A DNA stretch of 6,630 bases. Origin: Pseudomonadota bacterium (GTDB lineage Bacteria; Pseudomonadota; Alphaproteobacteria; Acetobacterales; Acetobacteraceae). The position numbers were made by a program, and so were the translations under genes. Below, one piece after another: positions 1-5,928 of this stretch (its first letter is position 1; each line of letters begins with the position of its first letter). A model generated the notes under the pieces. That model saw only the letters and a program-made list of their open reading frames with translations. It was not told the origin of the DNA and made no database searches. Location: NCBI GenBank assembly GCA_021805485.1, contig JAJZFF010000655.1, positions 1 to 6,630 of the forward strand, written 5' to 3'.

Positions 1-1332
1 AAGCTTTCCGGCGGCATGAAGCAGAAGCTCGGCCTCGCCTGCACGCTGGTGCGCGCCCCCGCGCTGCTGCTGCTCGATGAACCCACCGTCGGGGTCGATC
101 CGGTGTCCCGGCGCGAGCTCTGGCAGATCATCGACACGCTGACGCGGACCGAGGGCATGACGGTGCTGCTCAGCACCGCCTATCTCGACGAAGCGGAGCG
201 CTGCCGCTCGGTCCTGCTGATGCACGAGGGGACGCTCATCGGCGAGGGCGATCCGAAGCAGCGCACCGAAACCATGGGCGGGCGCAGCTTCCACGTCGAT
301 GCCGAAGGCACTGGCCGGCGCAGACTGCAGGCGCTGCTCGCCGGCGCGCCCGGTGTGCTCGACGCCGTGATCCAGGGCAGCCATGTCCGCATCGTGACCC
401 GGCCCGGCGCGACGGCGACCGTGGAGGCGCTGCTCCCTACCCTGCCCGGCGCGCAGCTCGTTGCCGTGCCGCCGCGCTTCGAGGACAGCTTCATCGATCT
501 GCTGAGCGAACACGGCACAGCACAGGCAAGGATGGCGCCGCCGCCTGTCGATCCCGTCGCGGCGAAGGACGAGCCGGACGAAATCGTCGTCGAGGGGCTG
601 ACACGCCGCTTCGGCGATTTCTACGCCGTGAAGGATGTCAGCTTCCGCGTCCGCCGCGGCGAGATATTCGGCCTGCTCGGCGCCAACGGGGCCGGCAAGT
701 CGACGACCTTCCGCATGCTCTGCGGGCTGCTGCCGCCGAGCGCCGGCACGCTGCGCGTCGCCGGCGTGGATCTGCGGGCCGCCGCCGCCGCCGCACGCGC
801 GCGGATCGGCTACATGGCGCAGCGCTTCTCGCTCTATGGCGATCTCTCGGTGATGCAGAATCTGCGCTTCATCAGCGCGGCCTACGGGCTGGGTGGGCAG
901 CGTCAGCGCGACAGGATCAGCTGGGCGCTGGCCGAATTCGAGCTCGCCGCGCTGGCCGATGCGACCAGCCGGGACCTGCCGCTCGGCTACAAGCAGCGTC
1001 TCGCCCTCGCCGCCGCCCTGATGCACGAGCCCGACATCCTCTTTCTCGACGAGCCGACCTCCGGCGTGGACCCGCTCGCCCGGCGCGAGTTCTGGCGCCG
1101 CATCAACGGCCTCGCGGAGGCCGGGGTGACCGTGCTGGTGACGACGCATTTCATGGAAGAGGCGGAGTATTGCGACCGCCTGCTGATCATGGCGCAGGGG
1201 CAGGTGCTGGCCGAGGGCACCTCGGAATCCGTGAAGACACGCGCGCGCAGCGCCGCGCTGCCGGAACCGACCATGGAGGACGCCTTCATCGCCCTCGTCC
1301 AAGCGGCCATCCACCCCGAGATCGCGGCGTGA
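1..1332 (+). CDS. ybhF: YbhF-type ABC exporter ATPase with two fused nucleotide-binding domains (5' partial)
   Basis: Cytoplasmic ATPase that powers the two permeases encoded next. The frame is open from base 1 and the start lies outside the window; 443 residues remain, against about 578 in E. coli YbhF. Numbering from the first visible residue, domain 1 begins in its signature LSGGMKQKL (2-10), followed by Walker B LLLLDEP (22-28), D-loop GVDP (31-34) and STAYLDEAE, where the usual switch histidine is Ala60. A linker of about 100 residues follows. Domain 2 is complete: Walker A GANGAGKST (227-235), Q-loop Gln274, signature-like LPLGYKQRL (326-334), Walker B ILFLDEP (346-352) and switch His383 in TTHFMEEAE. 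The whole stretch, including the linker and the C-terminal PTMEDAFIALV, resembles my memory of E. coli YbhF rather than the RbbA family. The last codons overlap the next gene by 4 bases. E. coli YbhFSR is linked to drug and cation efflux; the substrate here is unknown. Confidence 0.93.
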   Translation, partial: KLSGGMKQKLGLACTLVRAPALLLLDEPTVGVDPVSRRELWQIIDTLTRTEGMTVLLSTAYLDEAERCRSVLLMHEGTLIGEGDPKQRTETMGGRSFHVDAEGTGRRRLQALLAGAPGVLDAVIQGSHVRIVTRPGATATVEALLPTLPGAQLVAVPPRFEDSFIDLLSEHGTAQARMAPPPVDPVAAKDEPDEIVVEGLTRRFGDFYAVKDVSFRVRRGEIFGLLGANGAGKSTTFRMLCGLLPPSAGTLRVAGVDLRAAAAAARARIGYMAQRFSLYGDLSVMQNLRFISAAYGLGGQRQRDRISWALAEFELAALADATSRDLPLGYKQRLALAAALMHEPDILFLDEPTSGVDPLARREFWRRINGLAEAGVTVLVTTHFMEEAEYCDRLLIMAQGQVLAEGTSESVKTRARSAALPEPTMEDAFIALVQAAIHPEIAA

Positions 1333-2468
1333 GCATCCGCATCAGCCGCCGGCTGCGCGGCCTGGTCCGCAAGGAGTTCGTGCAGATCCGGCGCGACCCT
1401 TCGAGCCTCGCCATCGCCTTCCTGCTGCCGGCCTTGCTGCTGCTGCTGTTCGGCTACGGGGTCTCGCTCGACGCGTACCATGTCCGGGTCGGCGTCGTCG
1501 TCACCCAGCCGACCGCGGAGACCGCCAGCTTCACCAGCCATCTGCAGCATTCGCCCTATTTCGCGCCGGTCGCCCTGCCCGACATCCAGGCCGCCGAGCG
1601 GGCGATCGGGCGGCGCGAGATTTCCGCCATCCTCTGGCTGCGCGAGGATTTCACCCGCAAGCTGCTCGCCTCGGGTGGGGCGCCGATCGGCGTCATGCTC
1701 GACGGCGTGGACGCCAACACGGCGCGCATCGTCGAAGGCTATCTGCAGCAGACATGGCAGACATGGCTCGCCGCGCGGGCGGCCGAGGGCGGCCAGCCGG
1801 TGCCGAGCGCGACGATATCGGGCGCGTTGGCCGTCACGGGGCGGGTCTGGTTCAACCCCGCCGTCCAGAGCCGCGACTATCTGGTGCCCGGGCTGATCGC
1901 GGTGATCATGACGCTCACCGGCGCGCTGCTCACCGCGCTCGTGATCGCGCGCGAGTGGGAGCGCGGCACGCTGGAGGCGCTGATGGTCACGCCGGTCAGC
2001 CTGCGCGAGATCATCGTCTCCAAGCTCGCACCCTATTTCGTGCTCGGCATGGGCGGCATGGCGGTTTCGGTGGCGATGGCGGTGTGGCTGTTCCATGTGC
2101 CGTTGCGCGGCTCGTTCGCCGTGCTGGTGCTCGCCGCGAGCCTGTTCATGGGCGCCGCGCTCGGCATGGGTCTGCTGATTTCCTCGGTGGCGCGCAACCA
2201 GTTCGTCGCCGGCCAGATCGCGATCATCGTCACCTTCCTGCCCGCCTTCATTCTCTCCGGCTTCATCTTCGATATCGGCAGCATGCCGGAGCCGATCCGG
2301 CTCTTCACCTACCTCGTCGCCGCGCGCTATTTCGTCGCCATCCTGCAAAGCGTGTTTCTCGCCGGCGATGTCTGGTCGGTGATCCTGCCGAACGCCGCGG
2401 CGCTCGTCGCGATGGCCGCAATCTTCCTCGGGCTGGCGCGGCTGGTGACGCGCAAGCGGCTGGATTGA
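1329..2468 (+). CDS. ybhS: ABC-2 type exporter permease, YbhS-like
   Basis: Inner-membrane permease, 379 residues (E. coli YbhS is about 377). The GTG start is chosen because it overlaps the upstream stop (GTGA), giving translational coupling, and because the protein then begins with the expected amphipathic stretch ending in KEFVQIRRDPSS (15-26). Order of parts: first membrane helix about 27-46 (LLPALLLLLFGYG), a large extracytoplasmic domain to about residue 180, the WFNP motif (174-177), then a membrane domain of about five helices starting at YLVPG (184). It contains the ABC-2 motif REWERGTLEAL (208-218), then GMGLLIS, LSGFIF and ARYFV-LQSVFLAG, and ends in KRLD as E. coli YbhS does. There is no strong ribosome-binding site, which fits coupling to the gene before it. 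It probably pairs with the following permease to form the membrane channel. Assignment to the family is firm; the exported substrate is not known. Confidence 0.92.
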   Translation: MSIRISRRLRGLVRKEFVQIRRDPSSLAIAFLLPALLLLLFGYGVSLDAYHVRVGVVVTQPTAETASFTSHLQHSPYFAPVALPDIQAAERAIGRREISAILWLREDFTRKLLASGGAPIGVMLDGVDANTARIVEGYLQQTWQTWLAARAAEGGQPVPSATISGALAVTGRVWFNPAVQSRDYLVPGLIAVIMTLTGALLTALVIAREWERGTLEALMVTPVSLREIIVSKLAPYFVLGMGGMAVSVAMAVWLFHVPLRGSFAVLVLAASLFMGAALGMGLLISSVARNQFVAGQIAIIVTFLPAFILSGFIFDIGSMPEPIRLFTYLVAARYFVAILQSVFLAGDVWSVILPNAAALVAMAAIFLGLARLVTRKRLD

Positions 2469-2473
2469 GCACG

Positions 2474-3580
2474 ATGTTTTCGCGGGTGCTCGCATTGATC
2501 GTCAAGGAGCTGCTGGCGCTGCTCAAGGACCCGAAGAGCCGCATGGTGCTGATCGGCCCGCCGCTGATGCAGCTCATCGTGTTCGGCTATGCCGCGACGT
2601 TCGATCTCAACCAGGTTCCGTTCATCGTCTACAACGCCGATACCAGCGCGGCGTCGCGCGATCTGATCGCGCATTTCACCGGGACGCCGACCTTCCGGCT
2701 GGTCGCCAGGGTCGACAGCCTGGCGCAGATCCCGGCGCTGATCGAGGGGCGGAAGGCGGTGATGGCGCTCGCCATCGATGCGCGGTTCACCCGCGATCTG
2801 CTCACCGGGCAGCCCGCGCCGGTCGAGGTCATCGTCGATGGCCGCAACTCGAACACGGCGCTGATCGCGCTCGGCTATGCCAACGAGATCCTGTCCGACT
2901 ATGCCGCGAGTTGGGCGAGCCAGCACGGGGCCCGCACTCCCTCGGCGCTGGTGATGCGCGCCCGCTACAATCCCAACCTCGAATCACGCTGGTTCATCAT
3001 TCCCGGCATCATCGCCCTGCTCGCGCAGGTGGTGACACTGCTCGTGGTCGCGCTGACGGTGGCGCGGGAGCGCGAGGCCGGCACCTTCGATCAATTGCTC
3101 GTCACGCCGCTGCGCCCGGTGGATATCCTGCTCGGCAAGGGCATTCCCGGCCTGATCATCGGGCTCGCCGAGGCGACCGTCATTCTCTTGGCGGCGGTGT
3201 TCTGGTTCGGCGTGCCGCTGCGCGGGGCCGTCGGCGTGTTCTATCTCGGCGCGGTGGTGTTCATCATCGCGGTGATCGGCATCGGCCTGCTTATCTCCGC
3301 GTTGTCCGCGACCCAGCAGCAGGCGCTGCTCGGCGCCTTCCTGTTCATGGTGCCGTCGATCATCCTCTCCGGCTTCGCAACCCCCATCGCCAACATGCCG
3401 CAGGCGGTGCAGTGGCTGACCTTGATCAACCCGCTGCGCTATTTCCTCGTCGTCGTGCGGAGCGTGTTCCTGCAGGCGGCCAGCCTCGCTTCGCTCTCGA
3501 CCGAGATCGCCGCCATGGCGGCGATCGGCTGCGTCAGCCTCGTCGCGGCCACGGTCATGTTCCGGCGCCGGGTCTATTAG
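2474..3580 (+). CDS. ybhR: ABC-2 type exporter permease, YbhR-like
   Basis: Second inner-membrane permease of the exporter, 368 residues, the same length as E. coli YbhR as I remember it. ATG at 2474 is 5 bases after the previous stop. A TTG at 2465 that would overlap that stop (TTGA) is in frame but less likely, because family members start at MF-R-L-LIVKEL. Parts in order: cytoplasmic amphipathic start with KELLALLKDPKSR (11-23), first helix about 24-43, an extracytoplasmic domain with DGRNSNTA, YNPN (165-168), then about five helices from WFIIPG. The ABC-2 motif AREREAGTFDQLLVTPL begins at 197. STQQQA-like (ATQQQALLGAF) and LSGFATP-NMP motifs follow, and the protein ends MFRRRVY, close to the MFRRKV ending of YbhR. 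It is a paralogue of the preceding permease, and the two most likely form a heterodimer on the double ATPase. The stop codon is also the first three bases of a long palindrome. Confidence 0.92.
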   Translation: MFSRVLALIVKELLALLKDPKSRMVLIGPPLMQLIVFGYAATFDLNQVPFIVYNADTSAASRDLIAHFTGTPTFRLVARVDSLAQIPALIEGRKAVMALAIDARFTRDLLTGQPAPVEVIVDGRNSNTALIALGYANEILSDYAASWASQHGARTPSALVMRARYNPNLESRWFIIPGIIALLAQVVTLLVVALTVAREREAGTFDQLLVTPLRPVDILLGKGIPGLIIGLAEATVILLAAVFWFGVPLRGAVGVFYLGAVVFIIAVIGIGLLISALSATQQQALLGAFLFMVPSIILSGFATPIANMPQAVQWLTLINPLRYFLVVVRSVFLQAASLASLSTEIAAMAAIGCVSLVAATVMFRRRVY

Positions 3581-3640
3581 AGCAACCTCCGATCTGACCG
3601 AGCCGGTTCGGCTCGGGCAAATCGGGGATAAGTTGCTCTA
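3578..3640. repeat. 63-bp composite palindrome at the end of the exporter operon (possible interspersed repeat and transcript end)
   Basis: Three nested helices can be drawn. The outer arm TAGAGCAAC (3578-3586) pairs perfectly with GTTGCTCTA (3632-3640). The middle arm CTCCGAT (3587-3593) pairs with ATCGGGG (3621-3627) with one G-T wobble, leaving a one-sided ATAA bulge (3628-3631). A symmetrical 4 by 4 internal loop (3594-3597 and 3617-3620) separates this from the inner arm CCGAGCCG (3598-3605) pairing with CGGCTCGG (3609-3616) across a GTT loop. The left arm begins on the TAG stop of the ybhR-like gene. No T-run follows the inner hairpin, so it is not a textbook intrinsic terminator, although the full hairpin could block or stabilise the 3' end. 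Similar imperfect palindromes occur in many copies between genes in Hyphomicrobiales; that this is one of them is inference, since only one copy is seen here. Confidence 0.75.
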
Positions 3641-3743
3641 GGGCCGACGTCCGCCGCAGCGCAGACCCGGTCGGCGGGGGCGCGCCAGACGGATCGACCC
3701 CGCCATCGCGCGCGCATTGACGGCGATCGCCTGCTAAGACGTC

Positions 3744-3772
3744 TTGCGCTCCGAGTAGATTTTTATTATTCA
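3744..3772 (+). promoter_or_regulatory. Weak candidate promoter for the PEP-CTERM protein gene
   Basis: TTGCGC (3744-3749) and TATTCA (3767-3772) are spaced by 17 bases at the start of an AT-rich stretch (about 3758-3795) that stands out from the surrounding GC-rich DNA. The -35 half matches a sigma-70-type consensus reasonably; the -10 half is poor. The site is about 40 bases before the start codon. The preceding palindrome makes an independent promoter for this gene likely, but the exact position is a guess. Confidence 0.25.
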
Positions 3773-3795
3773 TTAACGAAATCGTCTGGAATATA

Positions 3796-3802
3796 GAGGG
3801 AG
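3796..3802 (+). promoter_or_regulatory. Ribosome-binding site that fixes the GTG start of the PEP-CTERM protein
   Basis: GAGGGAG lies 9 bases before the GTG at 3812. An in-frame TAG at 3794-3796 immediately upstream excludes a longer protein, and the next in-frame ATG falls deep inside the mature domain, so this site supports the GTG start. Confidence 0.6.
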
Positions 3803-3811
3803 ACATCTCAC

Positions 3812-4453
3812 GTGAGACAAAAAATTCTGCCTTTGGCTCTCCTGCCGCTGCTCGTCGCCAGCGCGGAGCGAACCGCGTGGGGCAACCCTGTCGCGGCGTT
3901 CAGCTTCAGTTCAGCCACGTACGCCACCTACGATCCGTCCACGGCGGAGCTCGGATACGACTTCTCGACCGGCGCGACACCCGTACTGGTCAGTGCGCTC
4001 GGCTATATCAATGACGGCACCAACACGACGCACACGATCCAGCTGTTCGACGTCGCGACCCAGAAGGCGGTCCCCGGCGGCCTGGCGGCGGTGATGACGA
4101 GTGGTGGCGGCCCGACCAGCACCAGCTTCAGCTACGTCAAACTGGCCACGCCTGTGCAACTTTCCGCGTATACCGAGTACCAGATCGTCTCGCAGTTTTA
4201 CACCAACGAGCACTACTTCATTCAGGCGAAGAATTTGGTCACCAGCGTCGGCCTGACCTTGGGGAATGCGGTCTACGACAACTATGGCGCACCGCCCACG
4301 ATACCGGATTTTGCCCGTGGCACCGCGGCCGTCAACGATCCCGGTGATTTCGGGCCGAACATGCTCGTCAGTGCTGCGGAACCGTCGAGCCTCGCCGTGC
4401 TCGGGGTCGGCCTCGTCACCTTCTGGCGGACACGGCGGCGCCCGCGCAGCTGA
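3812..4453 (+). CDS. Secreted protein with PEP-CTERM-type C-terminal sorting signal
   Basis: Predicted exported protein of 213 residues with no cysteine. The N-terminus is a signal peptide: MRQK, then the hydrophobic stretch ILPLALLPLLVASA (5-18), with cleavage plausible after VASA (18) or after AWG (24). The middle (about 28-175) is rich in Thr, Ser, Tyr, Val and Gly and looks like a beta-sandwich; segments such as VSALGYINDG, HTIQLFDVAT and YVKLATPVQLSAYTEYQIV recall DUF4082-like or similar domains found in PEP-CTERM proteins, a weak resemblance only. The C-terminus is a tripartite sorting tail: EPSS (190-193), the short helix LAVLGVGLVTFW, then the basic end RTRRRPRS. In this family an exosortase recognises the tail, usually in bacteria making an extracellular polysaccharide. 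The motif here reads AAEP rather than the usual VPEP. The gene stands alone, after a palindrome and convergent with the transporter, and is less GC-rich than its neighbours. Its function is unknown. Confidence 0.85.
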   Translation: MRQKILPLALLPLLVASAERTAWGNPVAAFSFSSATYATYDPSTAELGYDFSTGATPVLVSALGYINDGTNTTHTIQLFDVATQKAVPGGLAAVMTSGGGPTSTSFSYVKLATPVQLSAYTEYQIVSQFYTNEHYFIQAKNLVTSVGLTLGNAVYDNYGAPPTIPDFARGTAAVNDPGDFGPNMLVSAAEPSSLAVLGVGLVTFWRTRRRPRS

Positions 4454-4542
4454 AACAACCCGGCCGCGGGGGCGCCGATCCGGCCTCGTTTCGAATGGCT
4501 GCGCTATCGGCCTCCTGCGCCTAGCGCTCGCCCCCGGGCACG

Positions 4543-5817
4543 TTATGCCGGCACCGTCACGTTCGCGGCGCGGCTGCGGATGCCGAGCGAGAGCACGACC
4601 ATGCCCGTCACCGCCACCATGCCGGCGACGACGAAGGAGGAGGCGTAGCTGCCGGTCCATTGCAGCGCGAAGCCGGTTACCGAGGGGGCGATGATGCCGG
4701 AGATGTTGCTCAGCGCGTGGGTGAACCCGCTCACGCCCCCGACATGCTCGGCATCGACCAGTTCCTGGCTCATCGCCCACAGCGCCTGTGGCACGGCGAC
4801 GATGAACAGCGTCGCCAGCGCCAGCAACGCCAGCGCCTGGGCCGGGCTGGTGGCGAGGATGGTGAGAAACACGCAGGCCGCGGCGCAGCCGAGCGCGGCG
4901 ATCGCCACGGTCTTGCGCGCCCACAGCCCGTTGCCGCTGCGCTTGAGCAAGGCATCGGAGAGCATGCCGCCGGCGCTGTAGCCGATCATCCCGCCGATCC
5001 ACGGAATGACGCTGACGATGCTCATGGTGCGAAGGCTGAGATGGAACGCGTCGACGAGGTAGCTCGGCAGCCAGGACAGGAAGAAATAGAGCACGTAGTT
5101 GCCGCAGAACAGGCCGGCAGCCAGCGCGAGCACGCTGGGACGGACCAGATAGGCGCCGAGGGTGCTCGCGTGCGCCGCCTCGCTCGGCACGTGGGCCGCG
5201 CGGCTCTCCTGGATCAGGCGCAGTTCGGGGGCGCGCACCTTCGGGTGCTGGGCCGGCAGGTCGGTCACCAGCGCACGCCAAGCCACCGCCCAGGCCAGCC
5301 CGATGACGGCGATGACGACGAAGGCGATGCGCCAGCCATAGGAGGCGGCGATCAGCCCGACCACCGGCCCGGCCAGCGCCGAGCCCAGCGGCTGGCCGGC
5401 GAAGGTGACGCCGATCATCGTCGCCGTCTCGTGGCGGGGGAACCAGTTGCAGATCGCCTTGTTGGTGGTCGAGCACATCGGCCCCTCGCCGACGCCGAAG
5501 GCGACGCGAGCGAAGAGCAGGGTGAAAAAGCCCGAGACCAGCGCGGTCAGGCCGCAGCACACCGACCATAGCGCCATCGCCCAGCCATAGACGCGGCGCG
5601 GCCCGAACCGATCGGCGAGATGGCCGCCGATGAAGCAGAACAGCGCGTAGCCGAAGAAGAAGCTGGAGAAGATGAGCCCGAGCTGGGAGGCGCTCAGGCC
5701 GAGATCCTTGCGCACCAGCGGCGCCGTCACCGAGAGCGCGGCGCGGTCCATGTAGTTGATCATGCCGGCGCCGAACAGCATCGAGGCGACGACGAAGCGA
5801 TAGCGGCCCGCGAACAC
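4543..5817 (-). CDS. Major facilitator superfamily transporter, anion:cation symporter (ACS) type
   Basis: Inner-membrane secondary transporter of 424 residues, the usual length for 12-helix MFS proteins. The GTG start at 5817 is chosen because GGGAG lies 7 bases upstream and the protein then opens as ACS members do, with a short basic start and first helix ending in INYMDRAALSVTAP (20-33). MFS motif A, GGHLADRFGPRRV (64-76), lies between helices 2 and 3. RVAFGVGEGP (104-113) and NKAICNWFPRHETA (119-132) are typical of the ACS family, followed by GQPLGSALAGP (141-151) and GWRIAF. A hydrophilic loop of about 45 residues after residue 180 divides the halves. ACS relatives carry organic anions such as hexuronates, glucarate, galactonate, tartrate or phthalates, usually with protons. 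The gene is divergent from a molybdenum hydroxylase subunit, so it may import that enzyme's substrate or a precursor. The substrate cannot be assigned from sequence. Confidence 0.9.
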   Translation of the reverse strand: MFAGRYRFVVASMLFGAGMINYMDRAALSVTAPLVRKDLGLSASQLGLIFSSFFFGYALFCFIGGHLADRFGPRRVYGWAMALWSVCCGLTALVSGFFTLLFARVAFGVGEGPMCSTTNKAICNWFPRHETATMIGVTFAGQPLGSALAGPVVGLIAASYGWRIAFVVIAVIGLAWAVAWRALVTDLPAQHPKVRAPELRLIQESRAAHVPSEAAHASTLGAYLVRPSVLALAAGLFCGNYVLYFFLSWLPSYLVDAFHLSLRTMSIVSVIPWIGGMIGYSAGGMLSDALLKRSGNGLWARKTVAIAALGCAAACVFLTILATSPAQALALLALATLFIVAVPQALWAMSQELVDAEHVGGVSGFTHALSNISGIIAPSVTGFALQWTGSYASSFVVAGMVAVTGMVVLSLGIRSRAANVTVPA

Positions 5818-5824
5818 GTTTCTT

Positions 5825-5829
5825 CTCCC
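5825..5829 (-). promoter_or_regulatory. Ribosome-binding site of the MFS transporter
   Basis: Read on the - strand, GGGAG (within GGGAGAAG) is followed by 7 bases and then GTG at 5817-5815. The same frame stays open for 175 further codons upstream, into the divergent gene, so this site and the family's N-terminal pattern decide the start. Confidence 0.65.
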
Positions 5830-5865
5830 AAGGACGATTGTCGGGCAGCAAACCCCGAACCGGCC

Positions 5866-5880
5866 GGGTTTGACAAGCCC
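5866..5880. promoter_or_regulatory. Imperfect palindrome containing a -35-like hexamer in the divergent spacer
   Basis: GGGTTTGACAAGCCC is a 15-base inverted repeat with six of seven arm pairs matching around a central A. It contains a perfect TTGACA (5870-5875) reading toward the hydroxylase gene, and on the other strand a TTGTCA reading toward the transporter gene. A weak -10-like GATCGT follows on the + strand at 5894-5899 with an 18-base gap; no convincing -10 was found on the - strand. The position between two divergent start codons fits an operator or shared promoter, but no regulator gene is in the window. Confidence 0.35.
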
Positions 5881-5928
5881 GCTCCGCCCGGCCGATCGTG
5901 AAGGCTGAAAAATCGGCGGAACACCTGC

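Noticed and set aside
778..795. GCC run encoding a stretch of alanines in the second ATPase domain
   Set aside because: Short low-complexity tract in a variable loop between Walker A and the Q-loop; common in GC-rich genes and in frame.
1749..1766. Tandem 9-base repeat AGACATGGC in the first permease
   Set aside because: It encodes the QTWQTW part of a segment where E. coli YbhS has a similar W-Q-x-W pattern, so it is likely protein-driven rather than a repeat element.
1754..2473. Upstream extension of the second permease into the first permease gene
   Set aside because: The extension is Arg/Ala-rich out-of-frame sequence. Starting at ATG 2474 gives the family length and N-terminus.
987..2495. 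Long open frame of 502 codons on the - strand
   Set aside because: It lies opposite the ABC ATPase and first permease, both strongly supported. Its translation is a low-complexity run rich in Arg, His, Glu, Asp and Gln with no domain, typical of the antisense of GC-rich genes.
4454..4542. Possible bidirectional terminator between the convergent PEP-CTERM and transporter genes
   Set aside because: Only GCCGAT (4474-4479) and ATCGGC (4506-4511) pair, with a 26-base loop and no T-run. This is too weak to call, although a terminator is expected here.
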